From: Pararoseomonas baculiformis
GTDB lineage: Bacteria > Pseudomonadota > Alphaproteobacteria > Acetobacterales > Acetobacteraceae
Direction: 5' to 3'
Assembly: GCF_017813395.1 (NCBI RefSeq)
Contig: NZ_JAGIZB010000018.1
Coordinates: forward strand, 35,001-99,000
Length of the DNA stretch: 64,000 bases
In this document: piece by piece, positions 18,383 to 27,645 of the stretch
Layout of the letters: each line of letters starts with the position of its first letter
Numbering within the stretch: position 1 is the stretch's first letter
Position numbers and translations under genes: made by a program
Notes under the pieces: model-generated
Seen by the model: the letters and a program-made list of their open reading frames with translations, nothing else
Database searches by the model: none
Told to the model about the DNA's origin: nothing

Positions 18383-19015
18383 ATGCGGATCGCCCTCATC
18401 CATGCCCTGCGCCATTCCCCCCCGCCGACCGAGGCCGCCTTCGCCCGGCTCTGGCCCGAAGCGGTGCTGATGAACCTGCTGGATGACAGCCTCTCGGCCG
18501 ACCTCGCGCGGGATGGCACCCTCACCCCCGCCATGACGGACCGCTTCCTCACCCTGTCCCGCTACGCCAGGGGGACAGGGGCGGATGCCATCCTCTTCAC
18601 CTGCTCGGCCTTCGGCCCCTGCATCGAGGCGGTGGCGGCGGAAATGGCCCCCATGCCCGTGCTGAAGCCGAACGAGGCCATGGTGGCGGATGCCGCCGCC
18701 ATCGGGGGCCGGATCGGCCTTCTCGCCACCTTTCCCCTCACGCTGGAGAGCATGCTGCCGGAATTCCCCCCGGGCGTCACGGTCGTCCCATGCCTCGCGG
18801 AAGGCGCGCTGGAGGCGCTGAACCGCGGCGATGCCGAGGCGCATGACCGCCTGGCGGCCGAGGCGGCGCGGCGCCTGGCGGATTGCGACGCCATCGCCCT
18901 GTCCCAGTTCAGCCTCGCCCGCGCCGCGCCGCTGGTGGCCGCGGCCACGGGAAAGCCCGTTCTCACCACGCCCGACAGCGCCGTGAAAGCGCTCCGTGCC
19001 CGGCTCGGTGCCTGA
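18383..19015 (+). CDS. Aspartate/glutamate racemase-superfamily protein
   Basis: 210 residues. The pattern of an N-terminal strand (RIALIHAL), a first conserved Cys in ILFTCSAFGPCIEA (about residue 73) and a central glycine-rich GGRIGLLATFPLTLESM fits the Asp/Glu racemase fold, which also includes hydantoin racemases and arylmalonate decarboxylases. The usual second catalytic Cys is hard to place: C-terminal SQFSLARAAP has Ser where many relatives have Cys. It may therefore be a decarboxylase-like or otherwise altered member. The start is at a clear ATG after a C-rich leader. Substrate unknown. Confidence 0.65.
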   Translation: MRIALIHALRHSPPPTEAAFARLWPEAVLMNLLDDSLSADLARDGTLTPAMTDRFLTLSRYARGTGADAILFTCSAFGPCIEAVAAEMAPMPVLKPNEAMVADAAAIGGRIGLLATFPLTLESMLPEFPPGVTVVPCLAEGALEALNRGDAEAHDRLAAEAARRLADCDAIALSQFSLARAAPLVAAATGKPVLTTPDSAVKALRARLGA

Positions 19016-19028
19016 AAGCCACCGGGCA

Positions 19029-19043
19029 ACTTGTCAGACAAGT
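19029..19043. promoter_or_regulatory. FadR-type (GntR) operator-like palindrome
   Basis: ACTTGTC-A-GACAAGT is a perfect 15-base palindrome. Its core TTGTCAGACAA fits TNGTNNNACNA, the consensus for the FadR branch of GntR regulators. It lies 75-89 bases before the aldehyde dehydrogenase start. No GntR gene adjoins it in this window. Confidence 0.6.
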
Positions 19044-19051
19044 CTATCATT

Positions 19052-19063
19052 GTGCTATAGCAC
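19052..19063. promoter_or_regulatory. Second palindrome in the aldehyde dehydrogenase promoter region
   Basis: GTGCTATAGCAC is a perfect 12-base palindrome starting 9 bases after the GntR-like site. It contains CTATAG, which could double as a -10 region. Two dyads next to each other suggest an operator region. Confidence 0.4.
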
Positions 19064-19117
19064 TTCCACGTCGCCGGCCCGGGCCGGCCGCGCCCAGATC
19101 CTGACGAGGAAGTGCCC

Positions 19118-20701
19118 ATGCCCATCACCGGCGAGATGCTGATCGGGGCCACCGCGGTCCGCGGCACCGACAAGCCCATCCGTGCGATCGAGGCCGCGAC
19201 CGGCCAGCCCATGGAGCCCGCCTTCGGCGGCGGCGGCGCGGCCGATGTGGACCGCGCCTGCGCCCTGGCCTGGGCCGCCTTCGATACCTATCGCGAGACC
19301 ACGCCCGATATCCGCGCGGATTTCCTGGAAGCCTGCGCCCAGGCAATCATGGATATCGGCGACGAGCTGATCACCCGCGCCATGGCCGAGAGCGGCCTCC
19401 CCCGTGGCCGGCTGGAGGGCGAGCGCGGCCGCACCGTCGGCCAGCTCCGCCTTTTCGCGAAGGAGGTGCGGGAGGGCTCCTACCTCACCGCCCGCATCGA
19501 CCCGGCCATGCCGGACCGCGCGCCCCTGCCCCGCCCGGACCTGCGCCTGCGCATGATCCCGCTCGGCCCCGTGGCCGTGTTCGGCGCCTCCAACTTCCCC
19601 CTCGCCTTCTCCGTGGCCGGTGGCGACACCGCTTCGGCGCTGGCCGCCGGCTGCCCCGTGGTGGTGAAGGCCCATTCCGCCCATCCCGGCACCTCCGAGC
19701 TGGTGGGCCGCGCCATCCAGGGGGCGGTGAAGGCGGCCGGCCTGCCGGAAGGCGTCTTCTCCATGCTCTTCGGCTCCGGCCAGGTGGTCGGGCAAGGGCT
19801 GGTGGCGGATCCGCGCATCAAGGCCGTGGGCTTCACCGGGTCGCGCGCCGGTGGCACCGCGCTGATGAGGACCGCCGCCGCCCGCCCCGAGCCCATCCCC
19901 GTCTATGCGGAGATGAGCAGCATCAACCCCGTCTTCCTGCTGCCCAGGGCCATGGCCACCCGCGCCGCCGCCATGGGCAAGGCCTTCGTCGGGTCGCTGA
20001 CCCTCGGCGCTGGCCAGTTCTGCACCAATCCCGGCCTGGTGCTGGCGCTGGAAGGGCCTGAGCTGGACAGCTTCCTCGCCTCCGCCACCGAGGCGCTGGG
20101 CGGCGCCCCGGCCCAGACCATGCTGACCCCCGGCATCCTCAGCGCCTACCAGACCGGCGTCTCGCACCTGGCGGGCAACAACCGCGTGCGGAAGGTGGCC
20201 TCCGGCCAGCTCGCCACCGCCAGCACCCAGGGCGAGGCCGCGCTGTTCGAGACGACCGCCGCCCACTTCATGGAGGACCCTGCGCTGTCCGAGGAGGTCT
20301 TCGGCGCCGCTTCCCTCGTCATCCGCTGCCCGGATGTCGAGACGATGCTGCGCCTGGCCGAGGGGCTGGAAGGCCAGCTGACCGCCACCATCCAGATGGA
20401 GGAAGGCGACATCGAGATGGCGAGGAAGCTTCTGCCGGTGCTGGAGCGCCGCGTGGGCCGCATCCTCGTCAACGGCTACCCCACCGGAGTGGAGGTGAGC
20501 CACGCCATGGTGCATGGCGGCCCCTACCCCTCCACCGCCGATGGCCGCTCCACCTCCGTCGGCACCCTGGCCATCACCCGCTTCCTGCGGCCCGTCTGCT
20601 ACCAGGACATGCCGGAAGGCCTGCTTCCCCCGGCACTGCGCGACGGCAACCCGATGGGGCTCTGGCGGCGCGTGGATGGGGTTCTCGGGCAGGATCAGTA
20701 G
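19118..20701 (+). CDS. Alpha-ketoglutaric semialdehyde dehydrogenase-like aldehyde dehydrogenase (NADP+)
   Basis: 527 residues, longer than average for the family and fitting the 2,5-dioxovalerate dehydrogenase group. The cofactor-binding region has [20 protein letters not shown]; the catalytic Glu is in [11 protein letters not shown] and the catalytic Cys in [11 protein letters not shown]. These enzymes oxidise alpha-ketoglutaric semialdehyde in pentose, sugar-acid and hydroxyproline breakdown. The ATG at 19118 has GAGGA upstream; a GTG two codons earlier is also in frame. The gene stands alone behind a FadR-like operator, which suggests induction by a sugar acid; this is inference. Confidence 0.85.
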   Translation: MPITGEMLIGATAVRGTDKPIRAIEAATGQPMEPAFGGGGAADVDRACALAWAAFDTYRETTPDIRADFLEACAQAIMDIGDELITRAMAESGLPRGRLEGERGRTVGQLRLFAKEVREGSYLTARIDPAMPDRAPLPRPDLRLRMIPLGPVAVFGASNFPLAFSVAGGDTASALAAGCPVVVKAHSAHPGTSELVGRAIQGAVKAAGLPEGVFSMLFGSGQVVGQGLVADPRIKAVGFTGSRAGGTALMRTAAARPEPIPVYAEMSSINPVFLLPRAMATRAAAMGKAFVGSLTLGAGQFCTNPGLVLALEGPELDSFLASATEALGGAPAQTMLTPGILSAYQTGVSHLAGNNRVRKVASGQLATASTQGEAALFETTAAHFMEDPALSEEVFGAASLVIRCPDVETMLRLAEGLEGQLTATIQMEEGDIEMARKLLPVLERRVGRILVNGYPTGVEVSHAMVHGGPYPSTADGRSTSVGTLAITRFLRPVCYQDMPEGLLPPALRDGNPMGLWRRVDGVLGQDQ

Positions 20702-20713
20702 CGGCTGCCGCCC

Positions 20714-20766
20714 GGGCGGGGGCCGCTCCCCCGCCCCCCTTGCCGGGGAGCCGCAAGGCTCCCCGG
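20714..20766. terminator. Twin hairpins between convergent genes
   Basis: A 9-bp stem at 20714-20736 (GGGCGGGGG with CCCCCGCCC) is followed by a 10-bp stem at 20743-20766 (CCGGGGAGCC, GCAA tetraloop, GGCTCCCCGG). They lie between the stops of the aldehyde dehydrogenase and glgX, so they probably end both transcripts. The sequence after the second stem resembles the end of the four-hairpin repeat. Confidence 0.6.
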
Positions 20767-20770
20767 ACCC

Positions 20771-22900
20771 TCACCCCTCCGGCTGCAGCAGGAACACCAG
20801 CACCGAGCGCCCGGTGGCCTGGTACGCCGTTCCGAACTCGAAGGCCTCGCCCTCCTCGTCCTCCGGCAGGTTGGTATCGGCCAGGAGTTCCCAGCCCTTT
20901 CCGCCCGGCGCTTCCGGCAGGGTGAACTCCACCACGTCGTGATAGCCGTTGATGACCAGCAGCACGGTCGCGTCCTGGCCGCGCTTGCGGATGCCGGTCA
21001 CCTGCGCGCGGCCATCCATCATCATGCCGAAGCACTTGGCATTCGTGTCCTCCCAGTCGCCCGGCTGCATCTCGCCGCCATTGGCATTGACCCAGGTGAC
21101 ATCGCGGACGCCCAGCTCCTCGTTCATCTCGCCGGTGAAGAAGCGGGTCCGGCGGAGGATGGGGTATTTGTGGCGGAGCGCCAGCAGCTTCTGCGTGAAG
21201 CAGATGAGGGACTGGCCTTTCTCCTCGATCTCCCAGTTGAGCCAGCTGATCTCGTTGTCCTGGCAATAGGCATTGTTGTTGCCGCCCTGGGTCCGGCCGA
21301 ATTCGTCCCCCGCCAGCAGCATCGGCGTTCCCTGCGCCAGGAGTAGGGTGGCCAGCAGGTTGCGCATCTGCCGCTCGCGCAGCGCATTCACCTCGGGGTC
21401 GTCGGTCGGCCCCTCCGCCCCGCAGTTCCAGGAACGGTTGTGCGAGTGGCCGTCATTGTTGTTCTCGCCATTCGCCTCGTTGTGCTTCTCGTTGTAGGAA
21501 ACCGTGTCGTTCAGCGTGAAGCCGTCATGGGCGGTGATGAAGTTCACCGAGGCCCAGGCGCGCCGGCCGCTGTTGTTGAACACGTCGGCCGAGGCGCAGA
21601 GGCGCGGGGCCAGCTCCGCCGGCGTCGCCTCGCCGCGCCAGAAGTCGCGCACGGTGTCGCGGAACTTGTCGTTCCACTCCGCCCAGCCCGCGGGGAAGCC
21701 GCCCACCTGGTAGCCTCCGGGGCCGCAGTCCCAGGGCTCCGCGATCAGCTTCACCGTCTGCAGCACCGGGTCCTGCTGGCAGACCTTCAGGAAGCCGCTC
21801 TGCTCGTCGAAGCCATGCGGCTCGCGCGCCAGGATGGTGCCCAGGTCGAAGCGGAAGCCGTCGATATGCATCTCCTGCACCCAGTAGCGCAGGCTGTCCG
21901 TCACCATCTGGATCACGCGGGGATGGGAAAGGTTCACCGTGTTCCCGGTGCCGGTGTCGTTGATGTAGTAGCGCTTCTGGTCCGGCAGCAGGCGGTAGTA
22001 GCTGGCGTTGTCGATGCCCTTGAAGGAAAGGGTCGGCCCCTTCTCATTGCCTTCGGCCGTGTGGTTGTACACCACGTCCAGGATCACCTCGAGCCCGGCC
22101 TCGTGCAGCCGCGCCACCATCTCCTTGAACTCGCGCAGGCTATTCGGCACGTCCGATGCGTAGCGCGGATCCGGCGCGAAGAAGCCGATGCTGTTGTATC
22201 CCCAGTAGTTCGTCAGGTCCTTCTGGAGCAGGAAGTCATCGTTGATGAAGGTATGGACAGGCAGCAGCTCCACCGAGGTAACGCCGAGGGACTTGATGTA
22301 CTCCACCACATCCTTCTGGCCGAGCCCGGCATAGGTGCCGCGCAGGTCCTCTGGCACCTTCGGGTGCAGCCTGGTGAAGCCCTTCACATGCGTCTCGTAG
22401 ACGATGGTGTGGTCCCAGGGCACGAAGCGGCGGCCGGGCTCGCCATGCCAGTCGAAGTTCGGGTCCACGATCACGCATTTCGGCATGAAGGGGGCGCTGT
22501 CGCGCTCGTCGAAGGTCAGGTCGTCCCCGGTTTCCATCTGGTAGCCGAAAACGGCCGGATCCCAAGTCAGGCTTCCCGCATGGGCGCGGGCATAGGGGTC
22601 CAGCAACAGCTTGTTCGGATTGAAGCGGTGGCCCGCCTCCGGCTCATAGGGCCCATGGACGCGGTAGCCGTAGAAGGTGCCGGGCCCGACATCGGGCAGA
22701 TAGCCGTGGAAGATCTGGTTCGTGTATTCCGGCAGCTCGATCCGCTCGATCTCCCGCTTCCCGGTGCTGTCGAAGAGGCACACCTCCACCTTCGTCGCAT
22801 TCGCCGAGAAAAGCGCGAAATTCGTGCCGGCGCCGTCCCAGTTCGTCCCGCGCATGGCGGGCGTGCCTTCCTTGATCCGAGACTTGATGATGTCCGCCAA
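20771..22900 (-). CDS. glgX: Glycogen debranching enzyme
   Basis: About 709 residues. An N-terminal carbohydrate-binding module (WDGAGTNFALFSANATKVEV) precedes a GH13 catalytic domain: VILDVVYNHTAEG, the nucleophile Asp in DGFRFDLGTILAR, the acid Glu in IAEPWDCGPGGYQ and the third acid in FITAHDGFTLND. It cleaves alpha-1,6 branches of limit glycogen in the cytoplasm. The start is uncertain: a TTG at 22900 keeps the conserved RIKEG stretch, while an ATG at 22855 has AAGGAAGG upstream but cuts it off. No other glycogen gene is in the window. Confidence 0.92.
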   Translation of the reverse strand: MADIIKSRIKEGTPAMRGTNWDGAGTNFALFSANATKVEVCLFDSTGKREIERIELPEYTNQIFHGYLPDVGPGTFYGYRVHGPYEPEAGHRFNPNKLLLDPYARAHAGSLTWDPAVFGYQMETGDDLTFDERDSAPFMPKCVIVDPNFDWHGEPGRRFVPWDHTIVYETHVKGFTRLHPKVPEDLRGTYAGLGQKDVVEYIKSLGVTSVELLPVHTFINDDFLLQKDLTNYWGYNSIGFFAPDPRYASDVPNSLREFKEMVARLHEAGLEVILDVVYNHTAEGNEKGPTLSFKGIDNASYYRLLPDQKRYYINDTGTGNTVNLSHPRVIQMVTDSLRYWVQEMHIDGFRFDLGTILAREPHGFDEQSGFLKVCQQDPVLQTVKLIAEPWDCGPGGYQVGGFPAGWAEWNDKFRDTVRDFWRGEATPAELAPRLCASADVFNNSGRRAWASVNFITAHDGFTLNDTVSYNEKHNEANGENNNDGHSHNRSWNCGAEGPTDDPEVNALRERQMRNLLATLLLAQGTPMLLAGDEFGRTQGGNNNAYCQDNEISWLNWEIEEKGQSLICFTQKLLALRHKYPILRRTRFFTGEMNEELGVRDVTWVNANGGEMQPGDWEDTNAKCFGMMMDGRAQVTGIRKRGQDATVLLVINGYHDVVEFTLPEAPGGKGWELLADTNLPEDEEGEAFEFGTAYQATGRSVLVFLLQPEG

Positions 22901-23065
22901 AATACGTTCCGATCGTGATGCCTGCGGGGCGGGCGCGCCCTTGCGCGGCGGGAACGACGCAGGGTGGATGCTGGTTTGCTCCTTCGGCCCGCCTACGCGG
23001 ACTTGATGAGCCGCCCTTGCCGCCAAGCCACACCCCCCGGATGATCCGGCCGAGGCGGAGGACGG

Positions 23066-23440
23066 ATGAGGACCTATCTCTGGATCGCCCTGGGCGGGGC
23101 CCTGGGCAGCCTGGCGCGGGCCTGGGGCTCGGCGCTGGCCCTGCGGCTGGCCGGTGCTGGCTTCCCCTGGGGCACCATCGCCATCAACGTCACCGGCTCT
23201 TTCGTCATCGGCGCCTTCGCGGCCTTCAGCATGCGGTCCGGCGCGCATCCGGATCTGCGCGCCTTCGTCATGGTCGGGCTCTGCGGCGGCTTCACCACCT
23301 TCTCCGCCTTCAGCCTGCAGACGCTGGAACTGCTCCAGGACGGGCGCATGCTCTCCGCCCTGGCGAATGTCGCCCTCTCCGTCCTGCTTTGCCTGGGTGC
23401 CGCCGCGGCAGGCCATGCTCTGGCCAGCGGAGGACCGTGA
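23066..23440 (+). CDS. crcB: Fluoride ion exporter
   Basis: 124 residues and four membrane helices, the size of CrcB/Fluc. Conserved stretches are GGALGSLARAW, TIAINVTGSFVIG (with the Asn facing the pore) and GLCGGFTTFSAFS (Phe box and Thr/Ser track). It forms a dimeric fluoride channel. GGAGGA lies just before the ATG. I searched the 165-base gap shared with glgX and found no convincing fluoride riboswitch. Confidence 0.93.
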   Translation: MRTYLWIALGGALGSLARAWGSALALRLAGAGFPWGTIAINVTGSFVIGAFAAFSMRSGAHPDLRAFVMVGLCGGFTTFSAFSLQTLELLQDGRMLSALANVALSVLLCLGAAAAGHALASGGP

Positions 23441-23577
23441 CGCGGGATCGTTGCCTTGCCGAATCCCCTGTTGCCGGGCCGATGGAATGCAAGTTGCGAA
23501 GCCCGCGCATGAATTCGTGATCGCAGCCCCCGCTTGACCGTTCCGTTTCACCGATAGGCCGATTCGGAACTCGCCTC

Positions 23578-24174
23578 ATGCTCGCATGCACCCTGGCGCT
23601 GGTCCTTCTGATGGATGTCTCCGGCAGCGTGTCCCAGACCAACTACGAGATGCAGCGCGACGCCACCGCGGCCGCGCTGCGCGATCCCACCATCACCCGC
23701 CTCGTCGAGAACCAGGGCGGCGTCGCCGTCACTGCCATGGAATGGTCCTGGACACAGACCACCACCGTGCCATGGGCCGTGCTGCGGAATGTGGAGGATG
23801 CCCGCGGCTTCGCCGACCGCCTGGCCGCCACCACCCGCTCCCATGCCGGCTCCACCCATATGGGCGAGGCGATCCATGCGGCCATCGACCGGTTCGAGCA
23901 GGCGCCCTGCAAGGCGGAGCGCATGGTCATCGACATCTCCGGCGACGGCGGCAGCAATGGCGGCCGCCCCGTGGAGGAGGCGCGCGGCCGCGCCATGGAG
24001 GTCGGGATCGTGGTGAACGGGCTTCCCATCCGCACGCCGGAGGAACCCGACATCGTCGAATACTACCGCAGCTCCGTCGCCACGGTGGGCGGCTTCGTCA
24101 TGGAAGCAGATGGCTGGCCCGGCTTCAGGCTCGCCATCCGCCGCAAGCTGGCGCTGGAGATCGCCTCGCGCTGA
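23578..24174 (+). CDS. DUF1194 (von Willebrand A-like) domain protein
   Basis: 198 residues. A MIDAS metal site is clear: DVSGSVSQTNYEMQ near the N-terminus, Thr in GSTHMGEAI and Asp in DISGDGGSNGG. This matches DUF1194, a family of VWA-like proteins of unknown role that are usually exported. Here the MIDAS strand begins only about 12 residues after the ATG, so the normal signal peptide is missing; no in-frame start upstream adds one. It could be N-terminally eroded or act in the cytoplasm. It converges with an aminotransferase gene at 10 bases. Confidence 0.75.
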   Translation: MLACTLALVLLMDVSGSVSQTNYEMQRDATAAALRDPTITRLVENQGGVAVTAMEWSWTQTTTVPWAVLRNVEDARGFADRLAATTRSHAGSTHMGEAIHAAIDRFEQAPCKAERMVIDISGDGGSNGGRPVEEARGRAMEVGIVVNGLPIRTPEEPDIVEYYRSSVATVGGFVMEADGWPGFRLAIRRKLALEIASR

Positions 24175-24184
24175 GCCGCGCGCC

Positions 24185-25528
24185 TCAGGCCACGCGCAGC
24201 ACCTCGTCCAGCGTGCCGATGAACAGGTCCGCCTGCTCGCGCGAAAGGCAGAGCGGCGGACGGATCTTCAGGATGTTCGCGCCGGGGCCGGAAGCGCTGA
24301 TCAGCACGCGGCGCTCGCGCAAGGCGTTCACGATGCGCGCCGTCTCCGCCGTGGCGGGCTCGCGCGTCGCGCGATCCGTCACCATCTCGGCGCCGATCGA
24401 AAGCCCGGCGCCGCGGACATCGCCGATGATCGGGTGGCGCTCGGCTAGGGCCGCAAGCCCGGCCAGGAGATGCGCGCCCACCGCCGCCGCATTCTCCGGC
24501 AGCCTCTCGTCCCGCAGCACCTGCAGCACCGCCAGCCCCGCGGCGGCGGAGACGGGATTGCCGCCGAAGGTGTTGAAGTAGCGCACGGAGCCGCCGAAGC
24601 GCTCCAGCAGCTCCGGCCGGATGGCCAGCCCCGCCACCGGATGCCCGTTCCCCATGGGCTTGCCCATGGTGACGATGTCCGGCTCCACGCCATGCCGCTG
24701 GAAGCCCCACATCGTCCCGGTGCGCCCGAAGCCCGGCTGCACCTCATCCGCGATGAACAGCGCGCCCGCCGACCGGGCTGCCTCCGCCGCCTGGGCCAGG
24801 AAGCCGGCGGGATCGGGGAACACGCCATCCGAGGTGAACATCGTGTCCACCAGCAACGCGCAGGGCCGGATGCCATGGCGGCGCAGATCGGCGAAGGCCG
24901 CAGCGATATCCGCCGCGAAGCGCGCCGGCATCCCGGGCCCGCCACGATACGCATCCGGCGGCGCCACCGCCGTCACATGCCGCCCCAGCGGCACGCCCTC
25001 GCCCAGGGAAGGAGACAGCTCGGCCAGCGACGCCGTCACCCCGTGATAGGCGAGCGAGGTGACCACGATGCCTTCGCCGCCCGTATGCGCCCGCGCGATC
25101 CGCAGCGCCAGGTCATTGGCCTCGGACCCCGTGCAGGTGAACATCACATGGCCCAGCGAGGCCGGGAAGGTCGCCAGCAACGCCTCGGCATAGTCCAGCA
25201 CCGTCTCGTGCAGGTAGCGCGTATGGGTGTTGATCCGGCCCGCCTGCCGCGCGATCGCCTCCACCACATGCGGGTGCGCGTGCCCGAGGGATGCGACGTT
25301 GTTGTAGCAGTCGAGGTAGCGGTTGCCCTCGGCATCGAAGAGCCAGGCACCCTCGCCCCGCACCAGATGCACGGGATGCTCGTAGAACAGCCGGTAGGCC
25401 GGGCCCAGCAGCCGCTGCCGCCGCTCCACCATCGCCCGCTCCTGCGCGCTCAGCCCCGTGGCGCGGGTGGGATCGAAGGCGTTGATCATGGCCATGCCCT
25501 TGGGCGCGGTATCCGGCATCGCCGTCAT
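24185..25528 (-). CDS. Class III PLP-dependent aminotransferase/phospho-lyase family protein
   Basis: About 447 residues. Marks of the family are FTCTGSEANDLALRIARA, LAYHGVTASLAE, FIADEVQPGFGRTG and the PLP Lys in VTMGKPMGNGHPVAGLA. The Gly-Lys-Pro-Met around the Lys and the DEVQPG motif resemble the AGXT2L/ethanolamine-phosphate phospho-lyase group. The ATG at 25528 overlaps the stop of the upstream kinase-like gene (ATGA), so the two are translated together. A kinase plus phospho-lyase would phosphorylate an amino alcohol and then eliminate phosphate and ammonia, as for hydroxylysine or ethanolamine; that role is inference. An ordinary aminotransferase is the alternative. Confidence 0.8.
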   Translation of the reverse strand: MTAMPDTAPKGMAMINAFDPTRATGLSAQERAMVERRQRLLGPAYRLFYEHPVHLVRGEGAWLFDAEGNRYLDCYNNVASLGHAHPHVVEAIARQAGRINTHTRYLHETVLDYAEALLATFPASLGHVMFTCTGSEANDLALRIARAHTGGEGIVVTSLAYHGVTASLAELSPSLGEGVPLGRHVTAVAPPDAYRGGPGMPARFAADIAAAFADLRRHGIRPCALLVDTMFTSDGVFPDPAGFLAQAAEAARSAGALFIADEVQPGFGRTGTMWGFQRHGVEPDIVTMGKPMGNGHPVAGLAIRPELLERFGGSVRYFNTFGGNPVSAAAGLAVLQVLRDERLPENAAAVGAHLLAGLAALAERHPIIGDVRGAGLSIGAEMVTDRATREPATAETARIVNALRERRVLISASGPGANILKIRPPLCLSREQADLFIGTLDEVLRVA

Positions 25529-26547
25529 CCTTCGATCGTTGCGTGGGAAAGCCGCGCGAGCCGTTCCAGCCCGTCGCGGGCCCGGGGCATGTTGCGCAGG
25601 ATATAGGCCGCGTTCTCCGGCTGCCGCCGCGCGCGCCAATGGGTGATCAGCACCGTCATCGCCATGCGCGTGGCGATCAGCACGGGCAGCAGCGCCGCCT
25701 CCGCCGCGGGCAGCGGCAGCACCGAGCGGTAGCCGGCCAGGAAGGAAGCCGGGCCGGAGAGCGGGTCATCCCCGGGCGCCAGGAGATAGGCGCAGGCCGT
25801 CGCCACCTCCTGCAGGCGGGAGGCGCGGACCATGTCGCCGAAGTCGATGATGCCCGCCAGCCGCGCGGGGTCATCGGCATCCACCAGCACGTTGTGCGGG
25901 TTCAGGTCGTTATGGATCACCTGCATGGGCAGCCCGGCCAGCGCGGCCGCCGCGCCATGCTCGAAGCGGTCCAGCGCCGCCGCCGCCAGCGCCCGCAGCC
26001 CCGCATCCTCCACATCGCCCAGGAAGGCCCGCAGCGCCGGTGCCTCCCGGATATCCCAGAGCAGGCGGCGCGTATCGGCCGGATGCGCGAAACCCTCCAG
26101 CGCCCGGTCCAGCCGCGCCGCCAGCACGCCGAGTCCGCGCGCGGAGCCCAGCGCCTCCGTCATCACCCGCCCGGGCAGGAAGCTCAGCACGCGCAGCAGG
26201 CAGGGCCGCCCATCCTCGGCCGCGAAGGAGGCCGAGGTGCCGCCATCCCGCGCGCGGATCATACGCGGCAGGGGCAGCCCGGCGCCCGCCGCTTCCAGGT
26301 GCAGCAGCGCCGCCGTCTGGAAATCCGTGATGGCTGGGTCCTCGTCCGGATGCGCCACCTTCACCAGCAGCGGCGGCCCATCGGCGCGGTCCAGTCGGAA
26401 GTTCCGGTCCCGCTCCCCGCCCAGGGCATGCAGCGCGCCGTCCAGCCCCCAATGCAGGGCCAGCGCCCGGCCCAGCGCGGCCGGATCGATCACCGGCGGG
26501 GCCGCCAGGATCAACGGATCGAGCAGCGGGTCGGCGCGCTTCGGCAC
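25525..26547 (-). CDS. APH-type small-molecule kinase (hydroxylysine-kinase-like)
   Basis: 340 residues with the aminoglycoside-phosphotransferase/choline-kinase fold: ATP-binding lobe with LLVKVAHPDED, catalytic loop VIHNDLNPHNVLV (Asp and Asn) and metal-binding IIDFGDMVRA. Its GERDRNFRL opening and its pairing with a class III enzyme match the hydroxylysine kinase group rather than a drug-resistance enzyme. It overlaps the downstream aminotransferase-family gene by 4 bases and is divergent from a LysR gene at 26655, which may control it. Confidence 0.8.
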   Translation of the reverse strand: MPKRADPLLDPLILAAPPVIDPAALGRALALHWGLDGALHALGGERDRNFRLDRADGPPLLVKVAHPDEDPAITDFQTAALLHLEAAGAGLPLPRMIRARDGGTSASFAAEDGRPCLLRVLSFLPGRVMTEALGSARGLGVLAARLDRALEGFAHPADTRRLLWDIREAPALRAFLGDVEDAGLRALAAAALDRFEHGAAAALAGLPMQVIHNDLNPHNVLVDADDPARLAGIIDFGDMVRASRLQEVATACAYLLAPGDDPLSGPASFLAGYRSVLPLPAAEAALLPVLIATRMAMTVLITHWRARRQPENAAYILRNMPRARDGLERLARLSHATIEG

Positions 26548-26654
26548 GGTCGGGTTCAGCCTCCTGGCCTGCAGGGATGCCGGGCCGGTCTAGCCCATGC
26601 CGCCTGCCCCGGCCATTGCCGCCGGCACCCACGCCCGCCACCCTGCGCCCCCGC

Positions 26655-27548
26655 ATGAATGATCGCGCGCTCCGCTATTTCCTGGCCGTGATCCGCGCCG
26701 GTTCCATCCGCGGCGCGGCCGAGGCGCTGAACCTTGCCGCCTCGGCCGTCAGCCGGCAGGTGGCCGAGCTGGAGGCCGAATGCGGCGTCGCGCTGCTGGA
26801 ACGCCTGCCCCGCGGCATCCGCCCCACCGAGGCCGGCCGCATCGTCACCGCCCATGCGCTGCGCCAGGCCGAGGATTCGGCCCTTCTGGCCGAAAGCCTC
26901 CAGCGCCTGCGCGGCATGCGCCAGGGCCGGGTGCGCCTGCATTGCGGCGACGGCTTCCTGCCGGACCTGATGGAGAACGGCCTCGCCGCCTTCGCCGAGG
27001 CGCATCCGGGACTCTCCTTCCAGGTCGCGCTCGGCACCACCGACGCCATCCTGGCCGCCCTCGCGGAAGGCGAGGCCGAGCTGGGCTTGGCCTACAACCC
27101 GCCCGCCCATCCGGCGCTGCGTTCCCTCGCGCTTTCGCGCCAGCCCCTGGCCGCCATCCTGCCCGCCGCCCATCCGCTGGCCGGCGACCCGCGGCCCCTG
27201 CGCGACTTCGCATCCCTTCCCGCCGCCCTGCTGCCGCCCGATCACGGGGTCCGCCGCCTGCTCGGCCGGGTGGAGGCGGATGGCGGCTTCCGCCTGCCGC
27301 CACGCCTGGAATCCGCCTCCTTCGAGATGCATCGCCGCTTCGTCCTCGCCGGTCTCGGCGTCGCCTTCCTGCCCCGCTTCGCGGCGGCCCGCGAGATCAC
27401 GGACGGCACGCTGGTCGCGGTGCCACTGGCCGATCCCATCCTGGCCGAGGCCAGTGCCCATCTCCTCGCCCGCGCCAGTGGCCGCCTGCCGGAAGCGGCG
27501 GAGCGCATGGCGGACTGGCTGATCGCCCATCTCCGCGCCCTGCGGTGA
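26655..27548 (+). CDS. LysR-family transcriptional regulator
   Basis: 297 residues. The N-terminal winged helix has FLAVIRAGSIRGAAEALNLAASAVSRQVAELEAE (a continuous domain at about 9-43); the effector-binding domain follows (GRVRLHCGDGFLPDLM onward). The gene sits between a divergent kinase/phospho-lyase pair and a downstream dehydrogenase pair, either of which it may control. The ATG at 26655 gives the normal LysR N-terminus. Confidence 0.92.
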   Translation: MNDRALRYFLAVIRAGSIRGAAEALNLAASAVSRQVAELEAECGVALLERLPRGIRPTEAGRIVTAHALRQAEDSALLAESLQRLRGMRQGRVRLHCGDGFLPDLMENGLAAFAEAHPGLSFQVALGTTDAILAALAEGEAELGLAYNPPAHPALRSLALSRQPLAAILPAAHPLAGDPRPLRDFASLPAALLPPDHGVRRLLGRVEADGGFRLPPRLESASFEMHRRFVLAGLGVAFLPRFAAAREITDGTLVAVPLADPILAEASAHLLARASGRLPEAAERMADWLIAHLRALR

Positions 27549-27645
27549 AGCGTTGCCGGAGCGGCAACGAGCCGTTCGAAAAGCTCTGCTTGTTGGAACG
27601 CCCGGCCCACCCGATCCTGCCCCGGCAGGGCATCGGAAGACGGGC

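Noticed and set aside
22901..23065. Possible fluoride riboswitch before crcB
   Set aside because: The conserved pseudoknot and terminal pieces of that riboswitch could not be found; only a short CCGGAT/ATCCGG hairpin is there.
25525..26547. Aminoglycoside resistance gene
   Set aside because: The kinase core is APH-like, but the N-terminal sequence and the coupled class III enzyme point to metabolism rather than drug resistance.
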